Below are positions 20,606 to 30,262 of a DNA stretch of 64,000 nt, one piece after another. Position 1 is the stretch's first letter; the number at the start of each line of letters is the position of its first letter. This DNA is from Sinomonas sp. R1AF57 (GTDB lineage: Bacteria; Actinomycetota; Actinomycetes; Actinomycetales; Micrococcaceae), in assembly GCF_002224485.1 (NCBI RefSeq), contig NZ_CP022463.1, positions 2,896,205-2,960,204 of the forward strand, written 5' to 3'. The translations under genes and the position numbers were made by a program. The notes below the pieces were generated by a model. That model saw nothing but the letters and a program-made list of their open reading frames with translations, did not search any database and had not been told where the DNA came from.

Positions 20606-20700
20606 GGACCCCGCAAAGGACGGCCGAGGACCCCGCAACGCCTCCACGGGTTGCGGGGTCCTTTCCGCACCGTTGCGGGGTCCCTGGCGCTGTTGCGGGC
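20606..20700. repeat. 22-nt phased repeat, TTGCGGGGTCC family, with terminator-like hairpin
   Basis: GGACCCCGCAA begins at 20606 and 20628. The inverted TTGCGGGGTCC begins at 20651 and 20673, and a shortened TTGCGGG at 20693. Spacing is 22 nt within each pair. The inner units form a perfect 13-bp stem (20627-20639 with 20650-20662) followed by TTTCC, which probably terminates the permease transcript. The layout matches the 31-nt and 21-nt families, but the sequence differs. Confidence 0.75.
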
Positions 20701-20748
20701 CACCGGCGCCAGCTCAGCGCCCCGCCGGGCGCCCGGTACGCTTGTCCC

Positions 20749-21177
20749 ATGCCCACCCAGCGCCAGATCAGCGTCCGCCGTGCCCCCAAGTACGTCCCCT
20801 TCCTCGTGGCGGGCGGGATCGTCGGGGTGGTCGCGGCCGCGTTCGTCTCCTTCACGGTCCCGGCGCCGGCGGACTACACCCAGGAGTCCGTGTTCGGGTA
20901 CTTCATGGTCCTCTTCGCGGCGGGAGGCGTCCTGGTGGGCGCAATCGTCGCGCTCGTCCTCGACCGGCTGAGCGTGCGGCGCACCCAGCGCGCCGTCGTC
21001 GAGGAGGTCGACGACGACCAGCCGGCCGCCACCGCGCCCGCCGCCACCGACGACATCACCCACGCCGCCGCCGAGGGCGAGCCGACGCACGACGGCGGCG
21101 CCGCGCCGTCGTCCGCCGACGGAACGGGCGTCGAAGGCGACGGCAACCACGACGGCACAGAACGCGACGGCCGCTGA
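20749..21177 (+). CDS. Hypothetical two-helix membrane protein
   Basis: The 142-residue protein has two transmembrane segments (about residues 16-36 and 48-70). A basic RLSVRRTQR turn follows, then a low-complexity cytosolic tail rich in Ala, Asp, Glu and Gly. I do not recognise a named domain. Small membrane proteins of this form are common beside purF in related actinobacteria, as far as I recall. It precedes purF by 78 nt on the same strand. Confidence 0.75.
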   Translation: MPTQRQISVRRAPKYVPFLVAGGIVGVVAAAFVSFTVPAPADYTQESVFGYFMVLFAAGGVLVGAIVALVLDRLSVRRTQRAVVEEVDDDQPAATAPAATDDITHAAAEGEPTHDGGAAPSSADGTGVEGDGNHDGTERDGR

Positions 21178-21255
21178 GCCAGCCCTCCCACCGCTGCCGT
21201 GTGGCGTGGATGACACACGCCGGGCAAGGCGTCGGGGCCATGAGACAATCGACCA

Positions 21256-22887
21256 GTGGTACGCGGTGACGGACTCCTCTCCCTCGACTTAGATCCCCTC
21301 GACAAAGGCCCGAAGGACGCCTGCGGCGTCTTCGGTGTGTGGGCACCCGGCGAAGAAGTCGCCAAGCTCACCTACTACGGCCTCTATGCGCTCCAGCACC
21401 GCGGACAGGAGTCCGCGGGCATCGCGACGAGCGACGGCACGCGCATCAACGTGTACAAGGACATGGGCCTCGTGTCCCAGGTCTTCGACGAGTCGACGCT
21501 CAACACGCTGACCGGGCACATCGCCGTCGGCCACTGCCGCTACTCGACCACCGGCGCGAGCCACTGGGCCAACGCCCAGCCCACGCTCGGCGCCACCGCG
21601 AACGGCACGGTCGCCCTGGCCCACAACGGCAACCTCACCAACACCGCGCAGCTGCGGGACATGATCGAGGAGCTCACGGGCGGCGAGCTCACGGGCGAGA
21701 TGAAGCAGGGCAACACCTCGGACACCGCGCTCGTCACGGCGCTCCTCGGCGGCCGGAAGGGCGAGACGCTCGAGGAGACAGCGATGGCGCTCCTGCCCAA
21801 GATCCGCGGCGGGTTCTGCTTCGTGTTCATGGACGAGGGCACCCTCTACGCGGCCCGCGACGCCTACGGCATCCGGCCCCTGTGCCTCGGCCGCCTCGAG
21901 CGCGGGTGGGTCGTGGCCTCCGAGCAGTCGGCGCTGGCCACCGTGGGCGCGAGCTTCATCCGCGAGGTCGAGCCCGGCGAGTTCATCGCCATCGACGAGG
22001 ATGGGGTCCGCACCCAGCGCTTCGCCCAGCCGACGCCAGCAGGCTGCGTCTTCGAGTACGTGTACCTCGCCCGCCCGGATGCGGCGATCAACGGCCGCTC
22101 CGTCTACGAGTCCCGCGTGGAGATGGGCCGCCAGCTGGCCCGCGAGAACACCCACGAGGCCGACATCGTCATCCCCGTCCCGGAGTCGGGAACGCCCGCC
22201 GCCGTAGGCTACGCCGAGGAGTCGGGGATTCCGTTCGCCCACGGCTTCGTCAAGAACGCCTACGTGGGCCGCACCTTCATCCAGCCCTCGCAGACGCTGC
22301 GCCAGCTCGGGATCCGCCTCAAGCTCAACGCGCTCGAGTCCGTGATCCGTGGGAAGCGCGTGGTGGTCGTGGACGACTCCATCGTGCGCGGCAACACCCA
22401 GCGCGCGATCGTGCGGATGCTGCGCGAGGCCGGGGCCAAGGAGGTCCACGTCAAGATCTCCTCGCCGCCGGTGAAGTGGCCCTGCTTCTACGGCATCGAC
22501 TTCGCCTCGCGTGCAGAGCTCATCGCCAACGGCGCGAGCATCGAGGAGATCTCCCAGGCCATCGGCGCCGACTCCCTCGGCTACATCTCCGAGGACGGCA
22601 TGATCACCGCGACCATGCAGCCGCGCGAGCGCCTCTGCACCGCGTGCTTCACCGGCACGTACCCGATCGAGCTGCCGAGCGCGGACAAGCTCGGCAAGAA
22701 CCTCCTCGAGCGGCGGGACCCCGCCCAGGGCATCGCCCGGACCGTGGAGCCCGACGGCGACACCGTTCCCGTGCCGGTGGCCGACACCGAGGACGGCGGC
22801 CACCCGGGCTCGACCGGCTGCGACCCGGGCCCCGACTCGGAATTCGAACCCCTGCTGACCGAGGCCGACAGGAAAGAGACCGTATGA
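21256..22887 (+). CDS. purF: Amidophosphoribosyltransferase
   Basis: It makes 5-phosphoribosylamine from PRPP and glutamine, the first step of purine synthesis. The 543-residue protein has a 22-residue propeptide ending before Cys23 (KDACGVFG), the glutamine-amidotransferase nucleophile. The PRPP loop VVVDDSIVRGNT is near residue 370. Cysteines in PAGCVF, KWPCFYG and RLCTACF match the iron-sulfur cluster ligands of the B. subtilis type. It starts at a GTG. Its stop overlaps the purM start by four bases. Confidence 0.96.
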   Translation: MVRGDGLLSLDLDPLDKGPKDACGVFGVWAPGEEVAKLTYYGLYALQHRGQESAGIATSDGTRINVYKDMGLVSQVFDESTLNTLTGHIAVGHCRYSTTGASHWANAQPTLGATANGTVALAHNGNLTNTAQLRDMIEELTGGELTGEMKQGNTSDTALVTALLGGRKGETLEETAMALLPKIRGGFCFVFMDEGTLYAARDAYGIRPLCLGRLERGWVVASEQSALATVGASFIREVEPGEFIAIDEDGVRTQRFAQPTPAGCVFEYVYLARPDAAINGRSVYESRVEMGRQLARENTHEADIVIPVPESGTPAAVGYAEESGIPFAHGFVKNAYVGRTFIQPSQTLRQLGIRLKLNALESVIRGKRVVVVDDSIVRGNTQRAIVRMLREAGAKEVHVKISSPPVKWPCFYGIDFASRAELIANGASIEEISQAIGADSLGYISEDGMITATMQPRERLCTACFTGTYPIELPSADKLGKNLLERRDPAQGIARTVEPDGDTVPVPVADTEDGGHPGSTGCDPGPDSEFEPLLTEADRKETV

Positions 22888-24092
22888 GCGCCAGCACCCC
22901 CGAGCAGTCCACGTCCCCCGGCGCTGCCGGCGCGTCGCCGTCGGGCATCGCGCGCCCCGCGATCACCTACGCTGACGCTGGAGTCGACGTCGAGGCCGGC
23001 GACCGCGCCGTCGAGCTCATGAAGGACGCGGTCAAGGCGACCCACAACGACTCGGTGCTGGGCGGCGTCGGCGGCTTCGCAGGGCTCTTCGACGTCTCGC
23101 GCCTGCTGACGTACAAGCGGCCGCTGCTGGCCACCTCGACCGACGGGGTCGGCACGAAGGTCGCCATCGCGCAGGCCATGGACGTGCACGACACGATCGG
23201 CTTCGACCTCGTGGGCATGGTCGTGGACGACATCGTCGTGGTCGGCGCCGAGCCGCTGTACATGACGGACTACATCGCGTGCGGCAAGGTGGTCCCGGAG
23301 CGGATCGCCGACATCGTCCGCGGAATCGCGGCCGCGTGCTCCGTGGCCGGGACCGCGCTCGTGGGCGGCGAGACCGCCGAGCACCCCGGCCTCCTCGGGG
23401 AGCACGAGTACGACGTCGCGGGCGCAGCCACCGGCGTCGTCGAGGCGGACGCGCTGCTGGGCCCGGACCGGGTCCGGGCCGGCGACGTCGTGATCGGCAT
23501 GGCCTCCTCCGGCATCCACTCCAACGGCTACTCGCTCGTGCGCCGCGTCATCAACCACGCCGGCTGGGCGCTCGACCGGCAGGTGTCCGAGCTCGGCCGG
23601 ACCCTCGGCGAGGAACTCCTCGAGCCGACCCGCGTCTACGCCGCGGACTGCCTCGACCTGGTCCGCGAGCTCAACGGCCCGGCTGCCAGCGCAGGCGCCG
23701 AACTGGCCCTCCGCGGGTTCTCGCACGTCACCGGCGGCGGCCTCGCCGCGAACCTCGCGCGCGTCCTCCCGCAGGGCCTCCTGGCCACGGTGGACCGCTC
23801 GACCTGGGAGCTCCCTGCCGTGTTCAAGCTCGTCGCCGAGCTCGGCGGGGTCCCGCAGGCGGACCTCGAGCGCACGCTCAACCTCGGCGTCGGCATGGTC
23901 GCGATCGTGGCACCCGAGGCCGCCGACGCCGCCCTCGCCCGGCTCGCGGACCGCGGCCTGTCCGCCTGGGTCATGGGCCAGGTGGGCGCGGACGACGCCG
24001 CGGGCTCGGCTGCCGCGGGCGACCCGGACTACGTGCAGGGCGCCAAGGGAGTCGACGGCGGGGCCGTGCGCCTCGTCAACGCCTACGCCTGA
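22884..24092 (+). CDS. purM: Phosphoribosylformylglycinamidine cyclo-ligase (AIR synthetase)
   Basis: It closes the imidazole ring in purine synthesis using ATP. The 402-residue protein has an N-terminal extension of about 25 residues. The body has TSTDGVGTK, the VDDIVVVGAEPL helix and the GGETAEHPG loop typical of PurM. The ATG at 22884 lies in ATGA with the purF stop. Repeat locus D follows and contains a long hairpin, probably ending the purF-purM transcript. Confidence 0.96.
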   Translation: MSASTPEQSTSPGAAGASPSGIARPAITYADAGVDVEAGDRAVELMKDAVKATHNDSVLGGVGGFAGLFDVSRLLTYKRPLLATSTDGVGTKVAIAQAMDVHDTIGFDLVGMVVDDIVVVGAEPLYMTDYIACGKVVPERIADIVRGIAAACSVAGTALVGGETAEHPGLLGEHEYDVAGAATGVVEADALLGPDRVRAGDVVIGMASSGIHSNGYSLVRRVINHAGWALDRQVSELGRTLGEELLEPTRVYAADCLDLVRELNGPAASAGAELALRGFSHVTGGGLAANLARVLPQGLLATVDRSTWELPAVFKLVAELGGVPQADLERTLNLGVGMVAIVAPEAADAALARLADRGLSAWVMGQVGADDAAGSAAAGDPDYVQGAKGVDGGAVRLVNAYA

Positions 24093-24103
24093 CCCGCCAC
24101 CCC

Positions 24104-24195
24104 GTTTCGGGTACAGCTCATCCACCCCAGAGGCGTTCCGGGTACGAGTCCTCGTACCCGGAACGCCTCTCGTGCGCTGTACCTGTACCCGGAAC
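24104..24195. repeat. 31-nt phased repeat array, locus D (2 forward, 2 inverted), with 20-bp hairpin
   Basis: GTT(T/C)CGGGTAC begins at 24104 and 24135. The inverted GTACCCGGAAC begins at 24154 and 24185. Both spacings are 31 nt. The inner units pair as a perfect 20-bp inverted repeat (24130-24149 with 24152-24171) separated by 2 nt. This may act as a terminator for purM. Confidence 0.85.
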
Positions 24196-24218
24196 GGGGA
24201 GTCTGGCACGGTGGTGGC

Positions 24219-25451
24219 ATGGACATGGAGGAGAACGCCCGGCCCGAGACCGCGACGGAGACGGCGACCGCGAGCGTGACCGAGACCGCGCACGGCCCGG
24301 CCCCGGCGTTCGACTGGGACCCCCGCAGCTCCGAGGTCCAGTCGGACCAGATCGCGGCCTACGACGCGATGCGGGCGAAGTGCCCGGTCGCGCTCGGCGC
24401 CCAGGGCAACTGGGCGGTGTTCGGGCACGCCGACACGAAGCGCATCCTCGCCGACCCCGGCACCTTCTCCAACGCGGTCTCGGCGCACCTCTCCGTCCCC
24501 AACGGCATGGACCCGCCGCGGCACGGGCCCTTCCGCGCGATCGTGGACAGGTACTACACCCCGGACCGCATGGCGGCATTCGAGCCCGAATGCCGAGCGA
24601 TCGCCCAGCGGCTCGCGGCGGCGCTGCGCGTGCCGGGCGAGGTCGACCTCATGTCCGCGTTCGCCGAGCCCTTCGCGAACGAGGTCCAGTGCGCGTTCAT
24701 GGGCTGGCCCGAGACGCTGCACGAGCCGCTGCGCGCGTGGACGCGCAAGAACCACGCGGCGACGCTGGCCATGGACCGCGCCGCGATGTCTGCCGTGGCC
24801 GTCGAGTTCGACTCCTACGTCCGCGAGCAGCTCGACATGCGCCGTTCCGCCGGCGACCTCGCCCCCGCCGACACCACGACCGAGCTGCTCGGCGAGCGGG
24901 TGGACGGCCGGCGGCTCAGCGACGAGGAGATCGTCTCGATCGTCCGGAACTGGACCGTCGGCGAGCTCGGCACCATCGCGGCGAGCGTCGGGATCATCGT
25001 GGACTTCCTCGCCGGCAACCCGGACGTGCAGGCCACCCTCCGCGCACAGAGGCACGACGGCGAGCTGCTCGCCCGGGCCAGCGACGAAATCCTCCGCATC
25101 CACGCACCACTCATCGCGAACCGCCGCCGCACCACGGCGCCGGTGACGATCGGCGACCGCGCGATCCCGGCGGGCGAGCGGGTGATCGTGCTCTGGGCCT
25201 CCGCCAATCGGGACGAGCGCGTGTTCGGCGACCCCGACGAATTCAGGCTCGACCGCAATCCGGCCGACAACCTGCTCTATGGGGACGGCGTCCACGCCTG
25301 CCCGGGCGCGCCGCTGGCCCGGCTCGAGCTCAGGATCGTGATGGACGAGCTCCTCGCCGCCACGGCGTCCATCGAGCGGGCGGACGAGGCCCCCCAGCGC
25401 GCCACCTACCCGGGCAGCGGGTGGAGGTCGCTGCCCCTGCGGCTGGGCTAG
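24219..25451 (+). CDS. Cytochrome P450
   Basis: The 410-residue soluble bacterial P450 has the haem-thiolate motif YGDGVHACPGA with Cys361, and the K-helix EILR. The I-helix region reads VGELGTIAASVG, lacking the usual acid-threonine pair in AGxDT. Oxygen activation may therefore rely on a different arrangement or on the substrate. The N-terminal 30 residues are Thr/Ala/Glu-rich and probably disordered. No ferredoxin or reductase gene is adjacent. The substrate is unknown. Confidence 0.9.
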   Translation: MDMEENARPETATETATASVTETAHGPAPAFDWDPRSSEVQSDQIAAYDAMRAKCPVALGAQGNWAVFGHADTKRILADPGTFSNAVSAHLSVPNGMDPPRHGPFRAIVDRYYTPDRMAAFEPECRAIAQRLAAALRVPGEVDLMSAFAEPFANEVQCAFMGWPETLHEPLRAWTRKNHAATLAMDRAAMSAVAVEFDSYVREQLDMRRSAGDLAPADTTTELLGERVDGRRLSDEEIVSIVRNWTVGELGTIAASVGIIVDFLAGNPDVQATLRAQRHDGELLARASDEILRIHAPLIANRRRTTAPVTIGDRAIPAGERVIVLWASANRDERVFGDPDEFRLDRNPADNLLYGDGVHACPGAPLARLELRIVMDELLAATASIERADEAPQRATYPGSGWRSLPLRLG

Positions 25452-25467
25452 CTCCCGCCCCTCGGGG

Positions 25468-25506
25468 GTCACCTCCTGAGAGTCACCTCCCGGAGGTCAC
25501 CTCCCC
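25468..25506. repeat. 14-nt tandem repeat of GTCACCTCC at the sirtuin 3' end
   Basis: GTCACCTCC begins at 25468, 25482 and 25496, exactly 14 nt apart, spanning the P450-sirtuin junction and the last sirtuin codons. It resembles the GGGGTGACCTC family in content but differs in period and flanks. Confidence 0.6.
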
Positions 25507-26379
25507 AGGCTCCGGGGATCCGAGTTCGGAGCTGAGCTCCTCGAGCGCCTCGCCGACATCGGTCCGCCAGCGCCAGTGGGCCCGGGTGTCTCCGCGCGTG
25601 GGGCCCTGGTTGACGATTCCGACAGGCTTCCCCGCCCGCCCCGCATCCAGGACGAACCGGAAGCCGCTCATCACCGCGAGCGACGAGCCGAGCACGAGGA
25701 GGCTCCGCGCCTCGGCGAGCATCGCCGTCGCCCGCTCCTTGCGCTCGGCGGGGACGCTCTCGCCGAAGTACACGACATCCGGCTTGAGCTCCACCGACCC
25801 GCACACGAGGCAGCCCACCATGCGGAAACGCTCGACCCAGCGCCCGTCCAGCTCGACGTCGCCGTCCGGGTTGACGGTGGAGGGGTCGTGCGCAACGGCT
25901 TCCGCGTAGCCGGGGTTCGCCTGGGCGAGACGCTCGTCCAGGTTCGAGCGGCCCTCGATCGCGCCGCAGTTGAGGCACATGACCTTGTCCAGGTCGCCGT
26001 GGAGCGTGACCAGGTTCCGTGTGCCGGCGGCGGCATGCAGGCCGTCGACATTCTGGGTGACGACGCCGGCCACCCGCCCCGCCGCCTCGAACGCGGCGAG
26101 GGCCCGGTGCGCGCGGTTCGGCTCGGCACGGTTCAGGTGCCGCCAGCCGATGTAGCTTCGCGCCCAGTAACGGTGGCGCGCCGCGGGGTCGTGGCGGAAC
26201 TCCTGGTACGTCATGGGCCGGTGCTTGCGCCACGAGCCCTGCGGGCCCCGGTAGTCGGGGATGCCCGACGCCGTGGAGACTCCCGCACCCGTGAGCACCA
26301 GGACGCCACCGGCCCGCAGCATGCCAAGGATGCCGTCGCGTGCGACGGCAGGCGTCTGGGGTCCGACGGTTTCCGTCAC
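25483..26379 (-). CDS. Sir2-family NAD-dependent protein deacylase
   Basis: It removes acyl groups from lysines using NAD. Motifs are TGAGVSTASGIPDYRG (NAD-binding), TQNVDGLH, the catalytic histidine in VTLHGDLD, and two Cys pairs (CLNC and CLVC) for structural zinc. The start is uncertain. The GTG at 26379 is the first standard start in the likely region, but protein-like sequence continues upstream to about 26448, where only a CTG exists. The C-terminus runs into a 14-nt repeat. The upstream neighbour on the same strand is the DUF3073 gene. Confidence 0.87.
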   Translation of the reverse strand: MTETVGPQTPAVARDGILGMLRAGGVLVLTGAGVSTASGIPDYRGPQGSWRKHRPMTYQEFRHDPAARHRYWARSYIGWRHLNRAEPNRAHRALAAFEAAGRVAGVVTQNVDGLHAAAGTRNLVTLHGDLDKVMCLNCGAIEGRSNLDERLAQANPGYAEAVAHDPSTVNPDGDVELDGRWVERFRMVGCLVCGSVELKPDVVYFGESVPAERKERATAMLAEARSLLVLGSSLAVMSGFRFVLDAGRAGKPVGIVNQGPTRGDTRAHWRWRTDVGEALEELSSELGSPEPGEVTSGR

Positions 26380-26452
26380 CTCGCGTGCGATCGAGCGCAG
26401 GGCCGCAGCGTGGGCCCCGGCAATGGCGGGGTGTTCGAAGGGGTCCAGTGGC

Positions 26453-26683
26453 TCAGCCGATCCGGCGGGAATCCTCGTCCTCGTCCTCGTCGGCAAACTG
26501 ATCGCCGTACTTGTCCTCGTACTCCGAGTAGTCGGGCTCGGAGTCGTCGGCGTACCGATGGGAAGAGTGGCTGGCCTGCGAGCCGAGTTCGCGCTCGAGT
26601 GCCGCGTAGTCAGTGGTCGGGCTGTAGTACTTGATATCCCGAGCCTGCTTAGTTGCCTTAGCCTTTTGACGGCCGCGCCCCAT
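26453..26683 (-). CDS. DUF3073 family protein
   Basis: The 76-residue actinobacterial protein begins MGRGRQKAKATKQARDIKY, the family's highly conserved basic start. It continues with YSPTTDYAALERELG and ends in an acidic Asp/Glu-rich tail. Its function is unknown. The basic head and acidic tail suggest nucleic-acid or ribosome association, which is inference. It lies just upstream of the sirtuin gene on the same strand and is divergent from the septum-formation-domain gene. Confidence 0.9.
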   Translation of the reverse strand: MGRGRQKAKATKQARDIKYYSPTTDYAALERELGSQASHSSHRYADDSEPDYSEYEDKYGDQFADEDEDEDSRRIG

Positions 26684-26858
26684 GGCGTGACCCCCTCTTT
26701 TGCCTCGTCCCGGAGGTTGTCGCGAAGGCACGCTCGCGAGGCCCCGGAGTCATTGATCAATTTGTCGTAGGTCTAGACTACATGTAATTCCCGCCGACTG
26801 CGTATTCGTGCGGCGTGTGCCACGTGCCGTGCGAACGAGAAGGAAGTGAGCCCTGCAC

Positions 26859-27461
26859 ATGAGCAGCCACAACGGCTCTGGCGGCCCACCCAACGGGTCG
26901 TTTCCGCCGCCTCCGCCCCGTCCAGACCGTCCCCCGCGTACGGGCGCACTACCCGTCACAGGGGATCCCAATCCGGGACGCGGGGATCAGCAGCGCAGAC
27001 GCCGGCCCGATTCCCGGCGCAGGCTGATCATCGTGGTCGCTGCGGTGGTGGGCCTCGTGATCGTGGGCCTTGGGATCTGGGGAATCTCCGCACTGGTCGG
27101 CGGCGGCAGCTCGCAGAACGATGTCAAGGCGGCGTCCTACACCAAGGGCAACTGCTTCGCCGACTTCAACCCGACGGCGGACTCGAACCGGCGCGTGGAC
27201 TGCTCTGAGCCGCACTCGGCGCAGCTCGTCGACCAGACCACCGCCGCTGCGGAGGATGCGTATCCCGGCCGGGACGCCCTCGAGGGCCGCGCGAAGGACC
27301 TCTGCGACAAGGTTTCCCTCAAGCTCCCGTCGGACTCGAGCAAGCTCAAGAAGCGGTACACCTACCCCACCCAGGAGGGCTGGGGCAGCGGCGACCGCCG
27401 CATCGACTGCTACGTCGAGAGCACCGACGGCAACACGCTCACGGCCTCGCTGCTGCCCTGA
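26859..27461 (+). CDS. Septum-formation-domain membrane protein
   Basis: The 200-residue protein has a Pro/Gly-rich cytosolic head (1-50) and a basic RRRR stop-transfer segment. One transmembrane helix (about 55-80) follows, then an extracytoplasmic domain with cysteines in GNCFADFN, RVDCSEPH, DLCDK and IDCYV. The order matches the septum formation (Septum_form) domain of actinobacteria. The four cysteines could form two disulfides. Its exact role is unsettled. It ends at a bidirectional hairpin facing clpB. Confidence 0.78.
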   Translation: MSSHNGSGGPPNGSFPPPPPRPDRPPRTGALPVTGDPNPGRGDQQRRRRPDSRRRLIIVVAAVVGLVIVGLGIWGISALVGGGSSQNDVKAASYTKGNCFADFNPTADSNRRVDCSEPHSAQLVDQTTAAAEDAYPGRDALEGRAKDLCDKVSLKLPSDSSKLKKRYTYPTQEGWGSGDRRIDCYVESTDGNTLTASLLP

Positions 27462-27484
27462 CGCACCGACAGCGGGGTGAGCGC

Positions 27485-27522
27485 GGCGGTGGGCGGCATC
27501 CGAGCGGATGCCGCCCGCCGCC
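27485..27522. terminator. Bidirectional terminator between septum-domain gene and clpB
   Basis: Arms 27485-27501 and 27506-27522 form a 17-bp stem (one G-T pair) with a 4-nt loop. It lies between convergent gene ends. Confidence 0.7.
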
Positions 27523-27548
27523 GTCGTGCGCACGACGCCGCGCGGCAG

Positions 27549-30191
27549 CTACCGCTCGGCAGGCTCCTTGCGCCGGACGCTCAGGCCGCTCGTGGCGCCG
27601 CTGAGGTCCTTGAGGTCCACGTCGACGTCCGCGACGTCCACCACCACGGTGTCGCCGTCCGCGACGTCACCGGCGAGGAGCTCGCGGGCCAGCCGGTCGC
27701 CGATCTCGCGCTGGACCAGACGGCGCAGCGGCCGCGCGCCGTACGCGGGGTCGTAGCCGGACATCGCGAGCCAGGCCCGCGCGCCGTCGGTGACCTCGAG
27801 GGTGAGCCTGCGTTCCTGGAGCCGCGCCTGGAGCGAGTCAACCTGCAGCTCGACGATCCGGGCGAGCTCGTCCACGGAGAGCGCGTCGAACATGATGACC
27901 TCATCGAGCCGGTTGAGGAACTCCGGCTTGAAGGAGGAGTTCACCACGCTCATGACGAGATCGCGCTTGGCCTGCTCGCCGAGCGTCTGGTCGACGAGGT
28001 ACTGGCTGCCGAGGTTCGAGGTCAGCACGAGGATCACGTTGCGGAAGTCCACCGTGCGGCCCTGGCCGTCGGTGAGGCGGCCGTCGTCGAGCACCTGCAG
28101 GAGGATGTCGAACACCTCGGGGTGGGCCTTCTCGACCTCGTCGAGCAGGATGACGGAGTAGGGCCGGCGCCGCACGGCCTCGGTGAGCTGGCCGCCCTCC
28201 TCGTACCCGACGTACCCCGGAGGGGCACCGACCAGGCGTGCCACGGCGTGCTTCTCCGAGTACTCGCTCATGTCGATGCGCACCATGGCGCGCTCGTCGT
28301 CGAACAGGAAGTCCGCGAGCGCCTTGGCGAGCTCGGTCTTGCCCACGCCGGTGGGGCCGAGGAACAGGAACGAGCCGGTGGGCCGGTTGGGGTCGCTGAT
28401 GCCGGCCCGGGCGCGGCGGACCGCGTCGGAGACGGCGGCGACAGCCTTGGACTGGCCGATGAGGCGCTTGCCGAGCTCCTCCTCCATGTGCAGGAGCTTC
28501 TGGCTCTCGCCCTGCAGCATGCGGCCGGCCGGGATGCCGGTCCAGGCCGAGATGACCTCGGCGATGTCGTCCGCCGTGACCTCCTCGGCAACCATCTTCG
28601 AGCCGCCGCCTGTCTGCTCCTTGGCCGCCTCTGCCTCTGCGGCGGCCGTGAGCTCGCGTTCTAGGGTGGGGATCTCGCCGTACAGGATCCGTGAGGCTTC
28701 CCCGAGATCGCCCTCGCGCTGGGCCTTGTCCGCGAGCGAGCGGAGCTCGTCGAGCTTGGCCTTGAGCTCGCCGACGCGGTTGAGCCCGGCCTTCTCGGAC
28801 TCCCAGCGCGCGTTGAGCGCGGCGAGCTGCTCCTTCTTGTCCGCCATGTCCTCGCGCAGGGCAGCGAGCCGCTCGACGCTCGCGGCGTCGGTCTCGCCCT
28901 CGAGCGCCAGCTCCTCCATGGTGAGGCGGTCGACGGCGCGGCGAAGCTGGTCGATCTCCTCCGGCGCCGAGTCGATCTCCATGCGCAGGCGGGACGCGGC
29001 CTCGTCCACGAGGTCGATGGCCTTGTCGGGGAGCTGGCGCCCGGAGATGTAGCGGTTGGACAGCGTCGCGGCGGCGACGAGTGCCGAGTCCGCGATTGCG
29101 ACCTTGTGGTGGGCCTCGTAGCGCTCCTTGAGGCCGCGGAGGATCGCGATCGTGTCGTCTACGCTCGGCTCGCCCACGAACACCTGCTGGAAGCGGCGCT
29201 CGAGCGCGGCGTCCTTCTCGATGTTCTCGCGGTACTCGTCGAGGGTGGTCGCGCCGATGAGGCGCAGCTCCCCGCGGGCCAGCATGGGCTTGAGCATGTT
29301 GCCGGCGTCCATCGAGGAGTCGCCGGTGGCACCTGCGCCGACCACGGTGTGGATCTCGTCGATGAACGTCACGATCTCGCCCTCGGAGGCCTTGATCTCC
29401 TCGAGAACGGCCTTGAGCCGCTCCTCGAACTCGCCGCGGTACTTCGCGCCGGCCACCATCGAGCCGAGGTCCAGGGAGATCAGCGTCTTGCCGCGCAGGC
29501 TCTCGGGGACGTCGCCGGCGACGATGCGCTGGGCGAGGCCCTCGACGACGGCGGTCTTGCCGACGCCGGGCTCGCCGATGAGCACCGGGTTGTTCTTGGT
29601 GCGGCGCGAGAGGACCTGGATGACGCGCCGGATCTCGGAGTCGCGCCCGATCACCGGGTCGAGCTTGCCGGAGCGGGCGACTGCGGTTAGATCGGTGCCG
29701 TACTTCTCGAGCGACTGGAACGTGTTCTCGGGATCCGGGGAGTCGACCTTGCGGTCCCCGCGGACGCCGGGCAGTGCGGCGCTGAGCGCCTCACGGGAGG
29801 CCCCCGCGTCGCGGAGCGCCTTGCCGGCTGCCCCGCCGTCGGCAGCGAGGCCGAGCAGGAGGTGCTCGGTCGAGACGTAGGTGTCCCCCAGCTGCTCGGC
29901 CTGCTGCTGTGCCGCCTGGATGACCTGGAGCCCCTGGCGGCTGAGCTGCGCCTGGGCCACGGTGCTGCCCGAGCTGGAGGGCATCGCCTTGATGGCCGTG
30001 CTCGCGGCGACGCTCACCGCGTCGGGGTCGGCGCCGGTGGCGCGCAGGAGTGCGACAGCGACGCCCTCCCGCTGGTCCATGAGCGCCTTGAGCAGGTGCG
30101 GGGGCTCGACCTGCGGGTTGCCCGCCGTCGAGGCGTTCATGGCCGCAGCAGAGAGCGCCTCCTGGCTCTTGGTGGTGAATTTGACGTCCAA
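27549..30191 (-). CDS. clpB: ClpB disaggregase
   Basis: This hexameric AAA+ chaperone rescues aggregated proteins with DnaK. The 880-residue protein has an N-terminal Clp repeat domain (1-150). AAA domain 1 carries GEPGVGKT, followed by a coiled-coil middle domain (about 410-540). AAA domain 2 carries GPTGVGKT and the [18 protein letters not shown]-type pore loop region. A HAIR inverted repeat lies 72 nt upstream of the start, so HspR, encoded in the dnaK operon of this window, should repress it. Confidence 0.97.
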   Translation of the reverse strand: MDVKFTTKSQEALSAAAMNASTAGNPQVEPPHLLKALMDQREGVAVALLRATGADPDAVSVAASTAIKAMPSSSGSTVAQAQLSRQGLQVIQAAQQQAEQLGDTYVSTEHLLLGLAADGGAAGKALRDAGASREALSAALPGVRGDRKVDSPDPENTFQSLEKYGTDLTAVARSGKLDPVIGRDSEIRRVIQVLSRRTKNNPVLIGEPGVGKTAVVEGLAQRIVAGDVPESLRGKTLISLDLGSMVAGAKYRGEFEERLKAVLEEIKASEGEIVTFIDEIHTVVGAGATGDSSMDAGNMLKPMLARGELRLIGATTLDEYRENIEKDAALERRFQQVFVGEPSVDDTIAILRGLKERYEAHHKVAIADSALVAAATLSNRYISGRQLPDKAIDLVDEAASRLRMEIDSAPEEIDQLRRAVDRLTMEELALEGETDAASVERLAALREDMADKKEQLAALNARWESEKAGLNRVGELKAKLDELRSLADKAQREGDLGEASRILYGEIPTLERELTAAAEAEAAKEQTGGGSKMVAEEVTADDIAEVISAWTGIPAGRMLQGESQKLLHMEEELGKRLIGQSKAVAAVSDAVRRARAGISDPNRPTGSFLFLGPTGVGKTELAKALADFLFDDERAMVRIDMSEYSEKHAVARLVGAPPGYVGYEEGGQLTEAVRRRPYSVILLDEVEKAHPEVFDILLQVLDDGRLTDGQGRTVDFRNVILVLTSNLGSQYLVDQTLGEQAKRDLVMSVVNSSFKPEFLNRLDEVIMFDALSVDELARIVELQVDSLQARLQERRLTLEVTDGARAWLAMSGYDPAYGARPLRRLVQREIGDRLARELLAGDVADGDTVVVDVADVDVDLKDLSGATSGLSVRRKEPAER

Positions 30192-30262
30192 AACGAGCTC
30201 CCTTCCACGCAGCTTCCGGACCCATCCAACCGCGCCGACCTCACTTAGGTCAACGCATCTAA

